Assembly: GCA_963678675.1 (NCBI GenBank)
Contig: OY783197.1
Coordinates: forward strand, 21,619,934-21,683,933
Direction: 5' to 3'
Length of the DNA stretch: 64,000 bases
Source: Xiphydria camelus
Taxonomy: Eukaryota > Arthropoda > Insecta > Hymenoptera > Xiphydriidae
This document shows, in pieces, positions 45,827 through 55,188 of the stretch (position 1 is its first letter; the number at the start of each line of letters is the position of its first letter). The position numbers and the translations under genes were made by a program. Below the pieces are notes generated by a model. The model was not told where the DNA came from and did not search any database. It saw nothing but the letters and a program-made list of their open reading frames with translations.

Positions 45827-46153
45827 ACCTCTGACGCCAGTACTATTTGTCCTTCTACCATTCACTCTACGGAGGGTTCAGCTATACTTGGGGAAGATTA
45901 TCATCTCCGACCGGTGATTCTGAGTGGTGATTTCAACGTAAATTTTAATGATCCTGCATCTACACCACTTATTACTTTTTTGAAGGGTAAGTTGGAACTT
46001 GATCTGAACTCTGAAAAAACAGTTGCGACGACTAGTAGCGGAACAACTATTGATGCAGTTTTTCAACGTTATATTTATACGCTACACTCGCAAGTTTATG
46101 TATCGTATTTTAGCTATCATAAACCAATTATATACAATATACATGATTCATAG
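45827..46153 (+). pseudogene. EEP-family endonuclease fragment of a mobile element
   Basis: An open frame of 108 codons closed at both ends by stops; it has no convincing start and is a 5'-truncated relic. It reads through GEDYHLRPVILSGDFNVNF, then GTTIDAVF, then YFSYHKPI. The GDFN motif, the T-ID motif and the final H match the last catalytic blocks of exonuclease-endonuclease-phosphatase domains, which occur in non-LTR retrotransposons and in the endonuclease tail of some Helitron-like (Helentron) proteins. The usual SDH is SYH here. The conserved part runs to within about ten codons of the stop, so this is the C-terminus of the parent protein. Which element class it came from is not settled. 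Confidence 0.65.
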
Positions 46154-46186
46154 TCAGAATAAACAATTTCTTATTAATTTTTAATT

Positions 46187-46264
46187 CATTTTGTTTTAAT
46201 AATTTTCTTTATCCGAATATACCCACATCACTTCCACGCAACATTGTTCTGCCAGATGTTTTTA
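46187..46264. repeat. 78-bp segment shared with the MITE at 58.85 kb
   Basis: Contains TTTTGTTTTAATAATTTTCT, CCGAATATACCCACATCACT and ACGCAACATTGTTCTGCCAG. It is the near-exact reverse complement of 58862-58940. It lies about 35 bp past the stop of the endonuclease relic. Confidence 0.7.
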
Positions 46265-48110
46265 TATAATATCATTTCAATTGAGGGTATTCAGCATTTC
46301 ATATAAATATAAACACATACAAAATATAAATTGAAAGTAGGCGTGCGGCAAAAACGAATATTACAGAAAAAATAGTTAATTAATATTGTATCATAGAAGT
46401 GTAATGCAAGTGCAGTAACGAATATTGACTGAATATATATATATATAGGTATTGTAAATTAGATCCCCCTACATATATAATCGCTTGCAGTTATCAATTA
46501 AAATTCAAGGTGATAAAACTAAAACTATTAAAAAATAAAAGCAATTAAAATTAGGCTCTTATATTTATAGCGTAATTCTGAACAAAACGTAATGAAAAGT
46601 CTGTGCATGCATTGCATTAGGTGTACAATTTTGCTTACGCCGTTTCCCTATACATACCAGTTTAATGTAAAAATCAGCGAGAGCAAAGTTGTATACCTAT
46701 TAATTAAAAATAAATAAATATTGTAATTAAGTAAGTTTATTATATGAATTAAGTTGGATACGAATGAAATAGTGTTGAATGAAAAAAGAGTAATACTGAA
46801 ATATTATATGGAGCAGTAAATATTTAGTTAAATAAAACGAATAAAATTGATTAATCAATAAGCACGTACGCCTACTTACGAAAACATGTTGCTGATAATA
46901 TATTGCAGAGGAAAAAAGAATACTTACGTAGGTACCTGTGATACATAAATCCTAGATTCACTTCGGAATTCAAGATCGTCATCATCGCACTGTCATTCAT
47001 TGAGACATTGTCATCTATTGAGATATTGTCATTCGTTGAGAGATTGACATCCACTAAGCCATTGTCACAAATCTTATCATCTATGACCAATCCAACACAA
47101 ATTCGACATCCTTGATGATCTACTCATTCAGTTATCCCAAATTCATTTCGCTGAAAATAAGGAGCTACCTCGTAACATTGTAGCAGGATTGATGAATCAA
47201 AAGTAAAGTGATATTGAGCCGCGAACGACGTTTCTCGATGAATCAGCATTACCGAGAAAACGTTCATTAACGACTCGTTTGATTTTATGTAGAAATACGC
47301 AGCCAACTACAAAGAGATGGATCTTTTTATATTTTCCAAATGCAAACAGCTAAGATCATGAGACAGAATATGGCCCAATTTTGTCAATACTTAATCGTCG
47401 ATAAACGCCAGAACTAATATACGCTAGTAGGCGCAAATAAGTATACTAATCCACATTCAATTTGATTAATACTTATTTCGCTGAAAATTATATTTATGCA
47501 ATTTGCTGACAATGTAAGTATTAACAAATTATATCTACACTCCATCCTAGCCTCTTATCTATTCGGCGCAATGTATTACTCATATGATAATATTGATGGT
47601 TAGAAAGGAGCAGAAAATATGCTGACAGAAATCAATTATTCCATTCCCAAGTGCAACTTGAGGCATGTAAACAATTTCATACATTTTTATGAAATATAAA
47701 TCTCAATATTTCGAATGCAAATAAAATGCCACGTATTTCTTAATACAAATAAGGATTTCACGTATTGTATATCATTTATGTTCACATAAAACTTCAAATT
47801 ACATAAATGCAAAAAATTCAATCGAATAAAAAACCAAGAAACTACCCAAATAGACTTGTATGAACGTTTAAAGAAAATTGTTATTCAGAAAATTGTTAAA
47901 TGTACATCCTAATACCATTCAAATTAATCGCAATATTTATTGTCGCAACATATTTACGAAAAATGTAAGGTACATATATTAAATAAATGTTTAGCATTTT
48001 AATTGTACTAGTTTGAAATTATTTAATGATACAAATATGCTTGCTTAATGATGACTGCTAGAGCACACTACCTTGATGCATCAGATGAGTTAACAATACT
48101 ACCTAGAGTT
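46265..48110. other. AT-rich spacer
   Basis: Strongly AT-rich with an (AT)n run at about 46434-46446. A minus-strand segment (46933-47147) has plausible splice borders but stops in all frames near its start, so it is not called. Nothing else supported. Confidence 0.4.
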
Positions 48111-48430
48111 GCTGTACAATTTACGCAAATTTATCTATCTGGGTAGGAAAGCGTTAAAATCAGGTCATATGATATAGAATATTCAAAAACTCGAACGTGA
48201 GATCCCTGGATACAAAATATTGACATAAAATAATATCCGAATGACAACGTGCACGGTGACAATACGACAAATAAGTAAATCATCCTTTTCGGCGAATTGC
48301 CTCTTCGAGCAAAGCTCCAAACAATACGTAGGCTCGAAGATTCCCTGTATTCGACGAAAGCCTCGCCAGGATGAATAAAATCACCTTTCCATATCATTCG
48401 ATCGAATCGACTAGACTCTCTAAGTCCGAG

Positions 48431-48512
48431 TCGATGGGAAGTCACAGATTCTTAATTATAAATATAACAGATTTCTCAAAATTATAACTGAGAATCAGTG
48501 ACTTCCACCGAT
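48431..48512. repeat. imperfect inverted repeat
   Basis: TCGATGGGAAGTCACAGATTC on the left mirrors GAATCAGTGACTTCCACCGA on the right around an AT-rich loop. Confidence 0.5.
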
Positions 48513-48529
48513 TCCGTTTTAAGGAGAAC

Positions 48530-48945
48530 CTTGAACGAAACGAGATGGAAATTTCTGTTCACCCGTGCGACGCTTCGAATCGATTCGGTCCGCCCTTGGA
48601 TCTTAATGAGTCCGCAGAGACATATCGAGATCGAAGTACGGCACTTTACGATACTTTCTCGCGAGCTAAATAAGTGACTATAGCCCAAACGACGACCTAC
48701 GATTCGCTGAATCGCAGTCCGTAAACGTCTGCGCACATTTGATCGAATCCTCGAGCCCTTTATTCACTGCCACATATCTTACTTCATTTCGAAATCTCCT
48801 CGGTCCGATTTCGATCTACACGAATCTTTAAAGATCCGTGAAGATAAAGAACGGACATTATTAGGGATTTCCTTGCCAAGTAAATAAGCTCGAACGACGA
48901 TCTGCGATCGTCAGAATCGCAGGTCGGAAATGTTCGAGCCAATTA
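48530..48945. repeat. diverged tandem duplication, about 205 bp period
   Basis: Two segments share a series of phrases in the same order: TCGGTCCG, GATCTT / GATCTA, TAAATAAG, ACGACGA-CT-CGAT, GAATCGCAG-TC. The second is offset by about 204-218 bp. Similarity is patchy, so the event is old. Function unknown. Confidence 0.4.
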
Positions 48946-50125
48946 ACTTCGAGACTTCGCGTTCACTTTGCGCACTTCTAAAAACACTTTGACGACTTAA
49001 ATACTTTATTTTCGCGTGCGCCCGGGTCTAGAACCGCGGGCATTTTCATTCGAATCCCGGATCCGGGAGAGCTTTCGCGTGTTATTCCGCGAAGGAACTC
49101 CCGCCCGGCCCTGCCTACTTAAAACTAGTCGCACATTCGCTCCGAAAGATTAGCCTACCTCCCTCGGCTATATATAAAATAATGCAACACATTCTCTCCA
49201 ACAAAACCATTCCACGAATTCCATTCGTTCCACCCCGGCGCAAGAGCCTACACTAGGGATAACGTCCCGGGACGCATCCGTCACCGGAACGTCATCTACC
49301 TATCATAATAAAACACACCTGAGTAATGTATCCTTACTGTTTGCGAAAGCTGGAAAAATATTTCATGGATATGATTAGCAGTTTATTCATCTAAACGAGC
49401 TAAGGACTCTATTCAATTGTAGTATATGTATATTTTGTATAAAAATGTTGGAATATTGAAGTAAAATGTAAGAAAAAAGAAATGCTTATCTCAAAACTCT
49501 AATTTCAAACTGCAAACACAATAATGCAAGAATATTCAACAATATATATTTTAATTGTAAGCAATTATTTGAATCAAAATATTCGATTTAATATTGAAAA
49601 CCCTCAGGCGTTCTCCGAGTAGAAGCAAAAACACTAAAAACTTCGCAAACTCGCATTGAACATTTACTTCGACCACGAGAACGACCTGACGCGCAAACTC
49701 TCATCGTTCCTCGATAAAATTCAATTCGACGAGTGTCTCTGACACTCTGAACGGCGAGAGGGAAATTTTTGTCAGCGAAGTCGGATGGTCATCCGACTTC
49801 AAAACTAATTACGCGAGATCCAAAAAGATTTCTACCGAACGTCGCGAAGGAAACAATGAGAGGCTAAACCTGAAATTATTGAAAGCATAGCGAGAAAGTC
49901 ACGAGCCGAAACCGGTGAAGGCTTCGACTCGTGGTCACCGTGCACAGTTGTCGAAAGGAATGAAAATTACAACCTGTTTTCGGTGTCGGTTCGGACCAAT
50001 CGTCCTGCGACATGATCGAAAACCGGAGGGACTCAAAGACATACGCACCCCTCTGCGTGATTCCCTTCGTCGAGGCGATGGCGGCTTACTGAAATCTTCT
50101 TGCACTACCCCCGGAGATCCCTCCA
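48946..50125. other. spacer, nothing firm
   Basis: Contains TATATATAAAATA at about 49170 (a possible TATA box on the plus strand, unsupported by any gene) and a small palindrome GTCGGATGGTCATCCGAC at 49780-49797. No supported exon. Confidence 0.4.
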
Positions 50126-50129
50126 CATA

Positions 50130-50221
50130 GGCCTATTCCACGAAAATCGGCTAACCTAATACTTGAATTTATTAATTACGATTTGTACGAAACGGACTAC
50201 CGATTTAACGTGAAATAGGCC
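50130..50221. mobile_element. 92-bp MITE, GGCCTATT ends
   Basis: The left end GGCCTATTCCACGAAAATCGG mirrors the right end CCGATTTAACGTGAAATAGGCC. TA flanks both sides (50128-50129, 50222-50223). It lies 26 bp from the exon that follows. Confidence 0.65.
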
Positions 50222-50247
50222 TACTCTAGGAGACCGGCGGGACTTAC

Positions 50248-50360
50248 GGCGGCCTCTTCTTTGAAGTCATCTGCTTCAGCCCAATATTTTACGTCCAACC
50301 ATCCTTTTCGAGAATCTTTGAGGGCCATCTCAGAATATTTCCGATATCGTTGAACGATAT
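50248..50360 (-). CDS. internal exon of an unidentified host gene
   Basis: On the minus strand a pyrimidine-rich acceptor (TTTCTTTAACAG) precedes a 113-bp segment that ends at a strong donor (GTAAGT). Of the three frames only one is open. It has a good protein composition and includes EMALKDSRKGWLDVKYWAEA and then DDFKEEAA. The exon starts with the last two bases of a codon and ends on a codon border. The base use is AT-moderate and unlike the CpG-rich shadow frames elsewhere. I did not recognise the protein family. Neighbouring exons were not found with confidence, so the gene probably has long introns that continue in both directions. Confidence 0.6.
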
Positions 50361-51413
50361 CTGTTAAAGAAAACAGAGGTTAAAACATTGAGAGCCGCAG
50401 GAATGTGGAATTGCTGATAAAATCACGTTTAACTGAAAAGAAATCCAATACAAGGCATGTACGGTATTATTAGGCCCTAATTTCTATTATTGAGAACAAA
50501 TGACAAGCGAAATTTGACTCGCGAGTAGCGAATGTCCTTACGACGTGACGTGTTCGCACATCTAAATACTTTCAGTGAACAGTGAAATTAAAACAATTTA
50601 TCAAAGGAGACAAAATTTCCATCGACAATATAAAAATTCAGTTCCATTAAAATATCTAGAATACATTGATTTCCAATTTACCCTCAAATTTACAGCTTAT
50701 TTATAGAGAGTCTAATTTATAGAATAAATTAAGTTCTCTTTTTATTAATTATAGGTACTCCGTAAAAATCCGATCTCCACACGGTTTAATTCGTTTTAAT
50801 GCATTTTTATGATTATATCTCCTTCACTTTCAATTATTTCTTAACGCAGTATACGCTTACATGTCGTAGTTAAATGGTTGTATGACTTACCAATTTACAA
50901 CTTCGATATTTTGCAGTCATAGTCTCTCTTTTACATAATAGCCTCACGAAGGACAATAAGGATAATCATTATTGAGTGGGGACTTGTGGCAACAATTTAT
51001 TGCATCCTACAACGATTACTCAATTAAAGTCAAACGACAGCCATAAATGTACTTAAATATATTATTCATCATACCCCCCCCCCCCCCCCAATATTACACC
51101 ATAAAAAATATCCAGCGTTAACTTAATTTTTATTAAGGTGCTCATACATAATACTGAGACTAAATTAAATATGTATGTATGTAGATATACAATAATATTA
51201 TAATTAATTATTCGTCGTAATATATAAGCACCAACCTTAAATTCTCTTCTCTCTTTCCAAAGGGTGTAAGAACCAAGATGGTACCTCACGACAAAAGAAG
51301 TCTATCGCCAAAACTCTTTGTTCACACATCATTCTTTATTAATATACATGAAACACAAAAAAGCACATTGCTACTTTACTACGAGAAATTACGTCATTCG
51401 CTGTTTATGTGAG
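50361..51413. other. spacer with poly-C run
   Basis: Holds 16 consecutive C at 51074-51089 and a GTAAGT donor-like site on the minus strand at about 50884-50889 after ...CGAAGTTGTAAATTG. The frame that would join the 50.3-kb exon has a stop just before that donor. AATAAA lies at 51335-51340 on the minus strand. Confidence 0.4.
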
Positions 51414-51538
51414 TCACGGACTGAAACGCAGAAAATCGTGCGAGTCCAGTCCAGAACGAATTTGACATAGATGACGCATCATAGATACACTACGGAAGTC
51501 TTTGTTTGGTAGGTGCAGTGCTGGCTGATGCCTGTCGT
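51414..51538 (-). CDS. possible terminal exon, unidentified
   Basis: The minus strand shows an acceptor-like TTTAATTTCAG followed by 125 bp open in one frame to a TGA. The frame contains PALHLPNKDFRSVSMMRHLC and LDSHDFLRFSP. An AATAAA signal follows about 75 bp later (51335-51340). No homology was recognised and no upstream exon was found, so this could be chance. If real, it is the 3' end of a minus-strand gene whose earlier exons lie beyond the minisatellite. Confidence 0.3.
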
Positions 51539-51589
51539 CTGAAATTAAATTATTTCGTTACAACCGAGATCGAGATCCACGTGTGAGGA

Positions 51590-52560
51590 GGATGAAGCAT
51601 TGTCACGCGAGAGGAATCTTCGATATGTCTTCAAGGATATTCGGTACCTTCAATGGAGAGGAAGATAAACTGTCTTCTTTATAGGAGAGGATCCAGTGTT
51701 TCCGCGTGATAGGAAAATTCATTGTCTTCGCTTTCCCAGAGGATATAACATTCCAAGTAATAGAATGATGGAAGAATGCACTGTCTGCCTTTTAAGGGAG
51801 GATGGATTTCCACATGACAGGGAAATGCGGTCTTCGTTTTATGGGAGGATCTGTAATAGTACTTCATGTGATAGGAGAACACGTTGCCCTCGCTTTAACA
51901 ACGGATGCAGTGTTTTCGCTTGAGAGGAGGATACACCATTTTCAGTTTTAAGGAAGGTCCAGTATTTCCACTTGAGAAAATGATGAGCTATCTTCATCTT
52001 AGAGGCGGATTCAGTGTTTCCACTTGAGAAAATGTCGCGTTACCTCCATTTTAGAGGAGAATCTAGTATGTCCACTCTTGAGAGGAAGGAGTATGTCCAT
52101 CTAGTATTTCCATCCGACAGAAAAACACCTTGATCCGTATTCACATCGCGCTTTTAGCGTTAAAAGTGCTGTTCTATTTTTCGTTCGTACACGGGGTGAG
52201 GCAGACCTCAACAGCGATACAAATGAGAACTGTAAGGGCACTGTTAGCAATAAAGTGGGATGTGAATAGAGACCCTCGTTTTCGCTATTGAGAGAGAATC
52301 CAGTGTTTCCGCTTGAGAGGAGGATACATTGACTTCCCTTTAGAGAAAGATCCAGTTTTTCCACTTGAGAAAATGAGGCGCTATCTCCACTTTACAGAAG
52401 GATTCGGTGTTTCCGCGTTTGTGAAGAGAATGCATTAACTTCGTTTTAGTAAATGGTCGAATGTATGCACCCTCGAGAGGAGGATGTATTGTCTTCACTT
52501 TAAGCGGGATTGCTACTTGAAGCGGGAATGCACTGTCTCCGTTTTGGAGAAGATTCATTA
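51590..52560. repeat. decayed 52-bp minisatellite
   Basis: The phrase CAGT(G/A)TTTCC-CTTGAGA recurs at 51908, 51960, 52012 and 52064 (spacing exactly 52), and again at 52301, 52353 and 52405 (52 again). Looser copies lie at 51694, 51804, 51858, 52459 and 52508. Between phrases there is a GAGGA-GATAC--T-TCTTC--TTTAGAG segment. A unique segment (about 52120-52270) interrupts the array. Frames inside are by-products of the repeat. Confidence 0.75.
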
Positions 52561-53865
52561 TAATCGTTTGCAAGGAGACTGCGGTATTGCATGCGAAATC
52601 AGATTGTGTCTTTGCTTTTAATTATAACTCTTGAATGGTAGAAATTTGCTTGAGGCAGACGCACGATCGATAAGAGAGTTGCAACATCTTCCATCAAAAA
52701 CTGGATTGCCGGATATTCGTATAAAAGGTACTACTTCTTTGATTGAGAGGAGGGTTTAGTATTTCCACTTGAAAGGGGGGTGCGATATTATGAAAAACGG
52801 TATAGCACTGTCGCACCTAGTTAGAGTTTATTAAAGAAAGAGACACTCTATATATTCGATTGAATGATAAATAAATATTTCAGGGGTGGTAACGATTAAG
52901 ATATCACGGACAAATGATTCTCATCCAGACACAAATAACAAGAAAAATCATTGAAAACTGAGCTAGGAAGATGAGTAGAATTTGTAGATATCTTGAAGCG
53001 GCAAAATTAATATTGAATTATGTATCTCTTTTAAACTGCATTTTTATTAAAGGAAGTATACTCATAGAATTAATATTATAGCGAAATAAACTTGAATGTA
53101 ACTCAAAGCCAAATAAACTGAAATCATTAATGCTTTGAGAAAAGCCAAGTACAGTGATAGAATATATCAGAAGAGCAGAAAAAGTAATCTGCATTGCTAG
53201 CTCTGACACCTATTTTCTCTTGAAAGGAAAACTTGGTGCGTTCGATCGAATGGGAGAATCAATATTTGTCATCGAAATGAGGTGAGGTGTATGAAGTCAT
53301 CCGATGTCATTCCATCTATTGATGGCTTTTGGGCAATCGTACTCCATTTGACAGGAAGTTTCAATGCAATTGTGAGGTAGGATTTGGTATTTTATTTCAT
53401 TTAGATACACAGTCATTTAACTCCAGAGAAAGGCTGTAGTATTTTGGTCAAGAGGAATGTGGCAACATTTCGTTTTTGAAAAAGAATCAGTGATTTTTAT
53501 TCTTGAAAGTGCAGAAGCAGTAGTTTCAAGGCAAGAAGTAGAGTTTTTGTTTTAGAAACGTTCAGCATTGCGTTATTTATATGAGACAGGATTTTTACAT
53601 TCAGCGGGGGAAACATTAAAACGATATTTATAAGATTTCCATGCAATTAGTTGTGATTTAAATAGTTTCCTTAAAATAAAAATATTTGCACAGTATACAT
53701 TTCGATATGTACGAGTCAAAATAATAATTAAATTATAAATTCAGACTTTCCGAAATATCAATACTTTCGATAACGTCGCGACGTTATTTTATTGATGCAA
53801 ACATCGTGCATTTTTCGTAGCACTTCTTGTGCTCTAATTGACCATAGAAAGCGTACCACGATAGT
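52561..53865. other. AT-rich spacer
   Basis: A few isolated phrases resemble the minisatellite (for example AGTATTTCCACTTGAAAGG at about 52760). Otherwise nothing supported. Confidence 0.4.
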
Positions 53866-53869
53866 ACAC

Positions 53870-53946
53870 GTGTGAATATAAAGTACGTGTCTACTTGAGA
53901 GTAAAATTCTCAAGTAGAGAGAAAGACACGTACTTTATATTCACAC
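53870..53946. ncRNA. near-perfect hairpin, small-RNA precursor-like
   Basis: A 22-bp perfect outer arm (53870-53891 with 53925-53946) is followed by an 8-bp perfect inner arm (53892-53899 with 53909-53916), a 9-nt loop and an 8-nt one-sided bulge. Size and shape resemble a miRNA or hairpin-siRNA precursor, but a tiny palindromic transposon would look the same. No transcript evidence. Confidence 0.35.
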
Positions 53947-54361
53947 ATATTTGTCAAATACCGATAACGTATATCGGTGATATGGGGAAGATTTTAGGTC
54001 TCGAACAATTTGAAGTTACGATATGAAGACTCTACATTTCCTTATCGTCAAATATGAGTCTGATTAGTTGTACCAAGTTAGTAGCAAAGTAGAATGAAAT
54101 TGGAAGAAACAGACAAGATTTCGGGTATGTTACACAAATTAATAGATCAATAGAAATGAATTTCGATCTTTAAAAATTTGAGATCCCGCCGTTAGGACCA
54201 GAGCTCTTTATTATCAAGTACAAGTTCAATTAATTTTTGATTGAATTGACAGTAAAAAGAAGTAGAGCAGAATGGGAAGCTAAAGTTATGATTTTTGACA
54301 TGCAAAGCGATATACAGATAATGAACGAAAGGCGAATATATTTATAGTAAGAGAGTACTGA
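53947..54361. other. AT-rich spacer
   Basis: No coding or repeat signal noticed. Confidence 0.4.
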
Positions 54362-54605
54362 TTAACACTAGATTTACGGAAACCCGTCAATTGGACGGGT
54401 GACTTATTCAGAGTGCCATTCAATTTCGATTATCTAGTAACCTATGAGATTTTAGACTAAATTGGTGAAATACTTTTTTGTGGATTAGATTTCGTTGTGT
54501 AAGATAGGTATAGTAGAATAGACTAAAATTTCGTAGTTATCGAGATAATTATCCGCCAAAATGACCATTTTAGAACGTTGAAACCATCCGTAAATCTAGT
54601 GTTAA
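54362..54605. mobile_element. TTAA-flanked MITE, CACTAGATTTACGG ends
   Basis: A 236-bp element (54366-54601) between TTAA at 54362-54365 and 54602-54605. The left end CACTAGATTTACGGA is matched exactly by TCCGTAAATCTAGTG. The TTAA duplication fits piggyBac-type insertion, although the end sequence differs from both other TTAA elements in this window. Confidence 0.75.
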
Positions 54606-54707
54606 ATAATAACACAAGTAGTTATGTGCATTCGTATACGGTAAACCTAGTCGAATTTGCTGATATTCATATTTCTTAAATTGTAGTACAAATAAGTACC
54701 GTAAAAT

Positions 54708-55039
54708 GGGGTGAGATTGATAATATTGAAAATGTTTCTTGAAATAAAACAAACCCAGATTTCTTTTTAAACAATTTAAAAATAACGTGTTATATGGTTG
54801 TATAATTGCAATCATTTGGTAACCTTGCTGATAGAAAATAAGAAAAAAATAACATAGGAAAAAATATAACAGGCTTGTTCAATCTTACCCGTCGAATGGG
54901 GCGAGTTTGATATCCCCTTTGAAATTACATTAAACTGAGCGTCTAGGACCAAAACATGTTAATCTCGCCCCATTTTGAATTTGACCCGACAGATTTTTCA
55001 ATATAGCGGATTTTGTCGATCGACGGGTGAGATTGATAT
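54708..55039. repeat. left subterminal motif copies (pogo)
   Basis: GGGG(T/C)GAG(A/T)TTGATA occurs in the end itself (54708-54722), at 54898-54912, at 55025-55038 and inverted at 54961-54976 (AATCTCGCCCCATTTT). These are likely transposase-binding sites, by analogy with other transposons that carry repeated subterminal sites. Confidence 0.7.
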
Positions 55040-55188
55040 ACGGTCTAGGATTGATAATATGAAAACACTTTTAGATTAGATACTAAGTTATATTTTTATT
55101 TATAAATGTCACCTTTATTTATATTTATACATAAAAACGGAACATACAACACTATAAATATATAATAGGTAATATGAAACAATATATC

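Noticed and set aside
46933..47147. Possible minus-strand exon with TTTTCAG acceptor and GTAAGT donor
   Set aside because: All three frames hit a stop within 30 bases of the acceptor, and the open part is a low-complexity NDN-ID repeat without an ATG.
49168..49182. TATA-box promoter on plus strand
   Set aside because: TATATATAAAATA is common in AT-rich DNA and no plus-strand gene follows.
51590..52560. CRISPR-like array
   Set aside because: Units are degenerate and continuous without unique spacers, in a eukaryotic context; it is a minisatellite.
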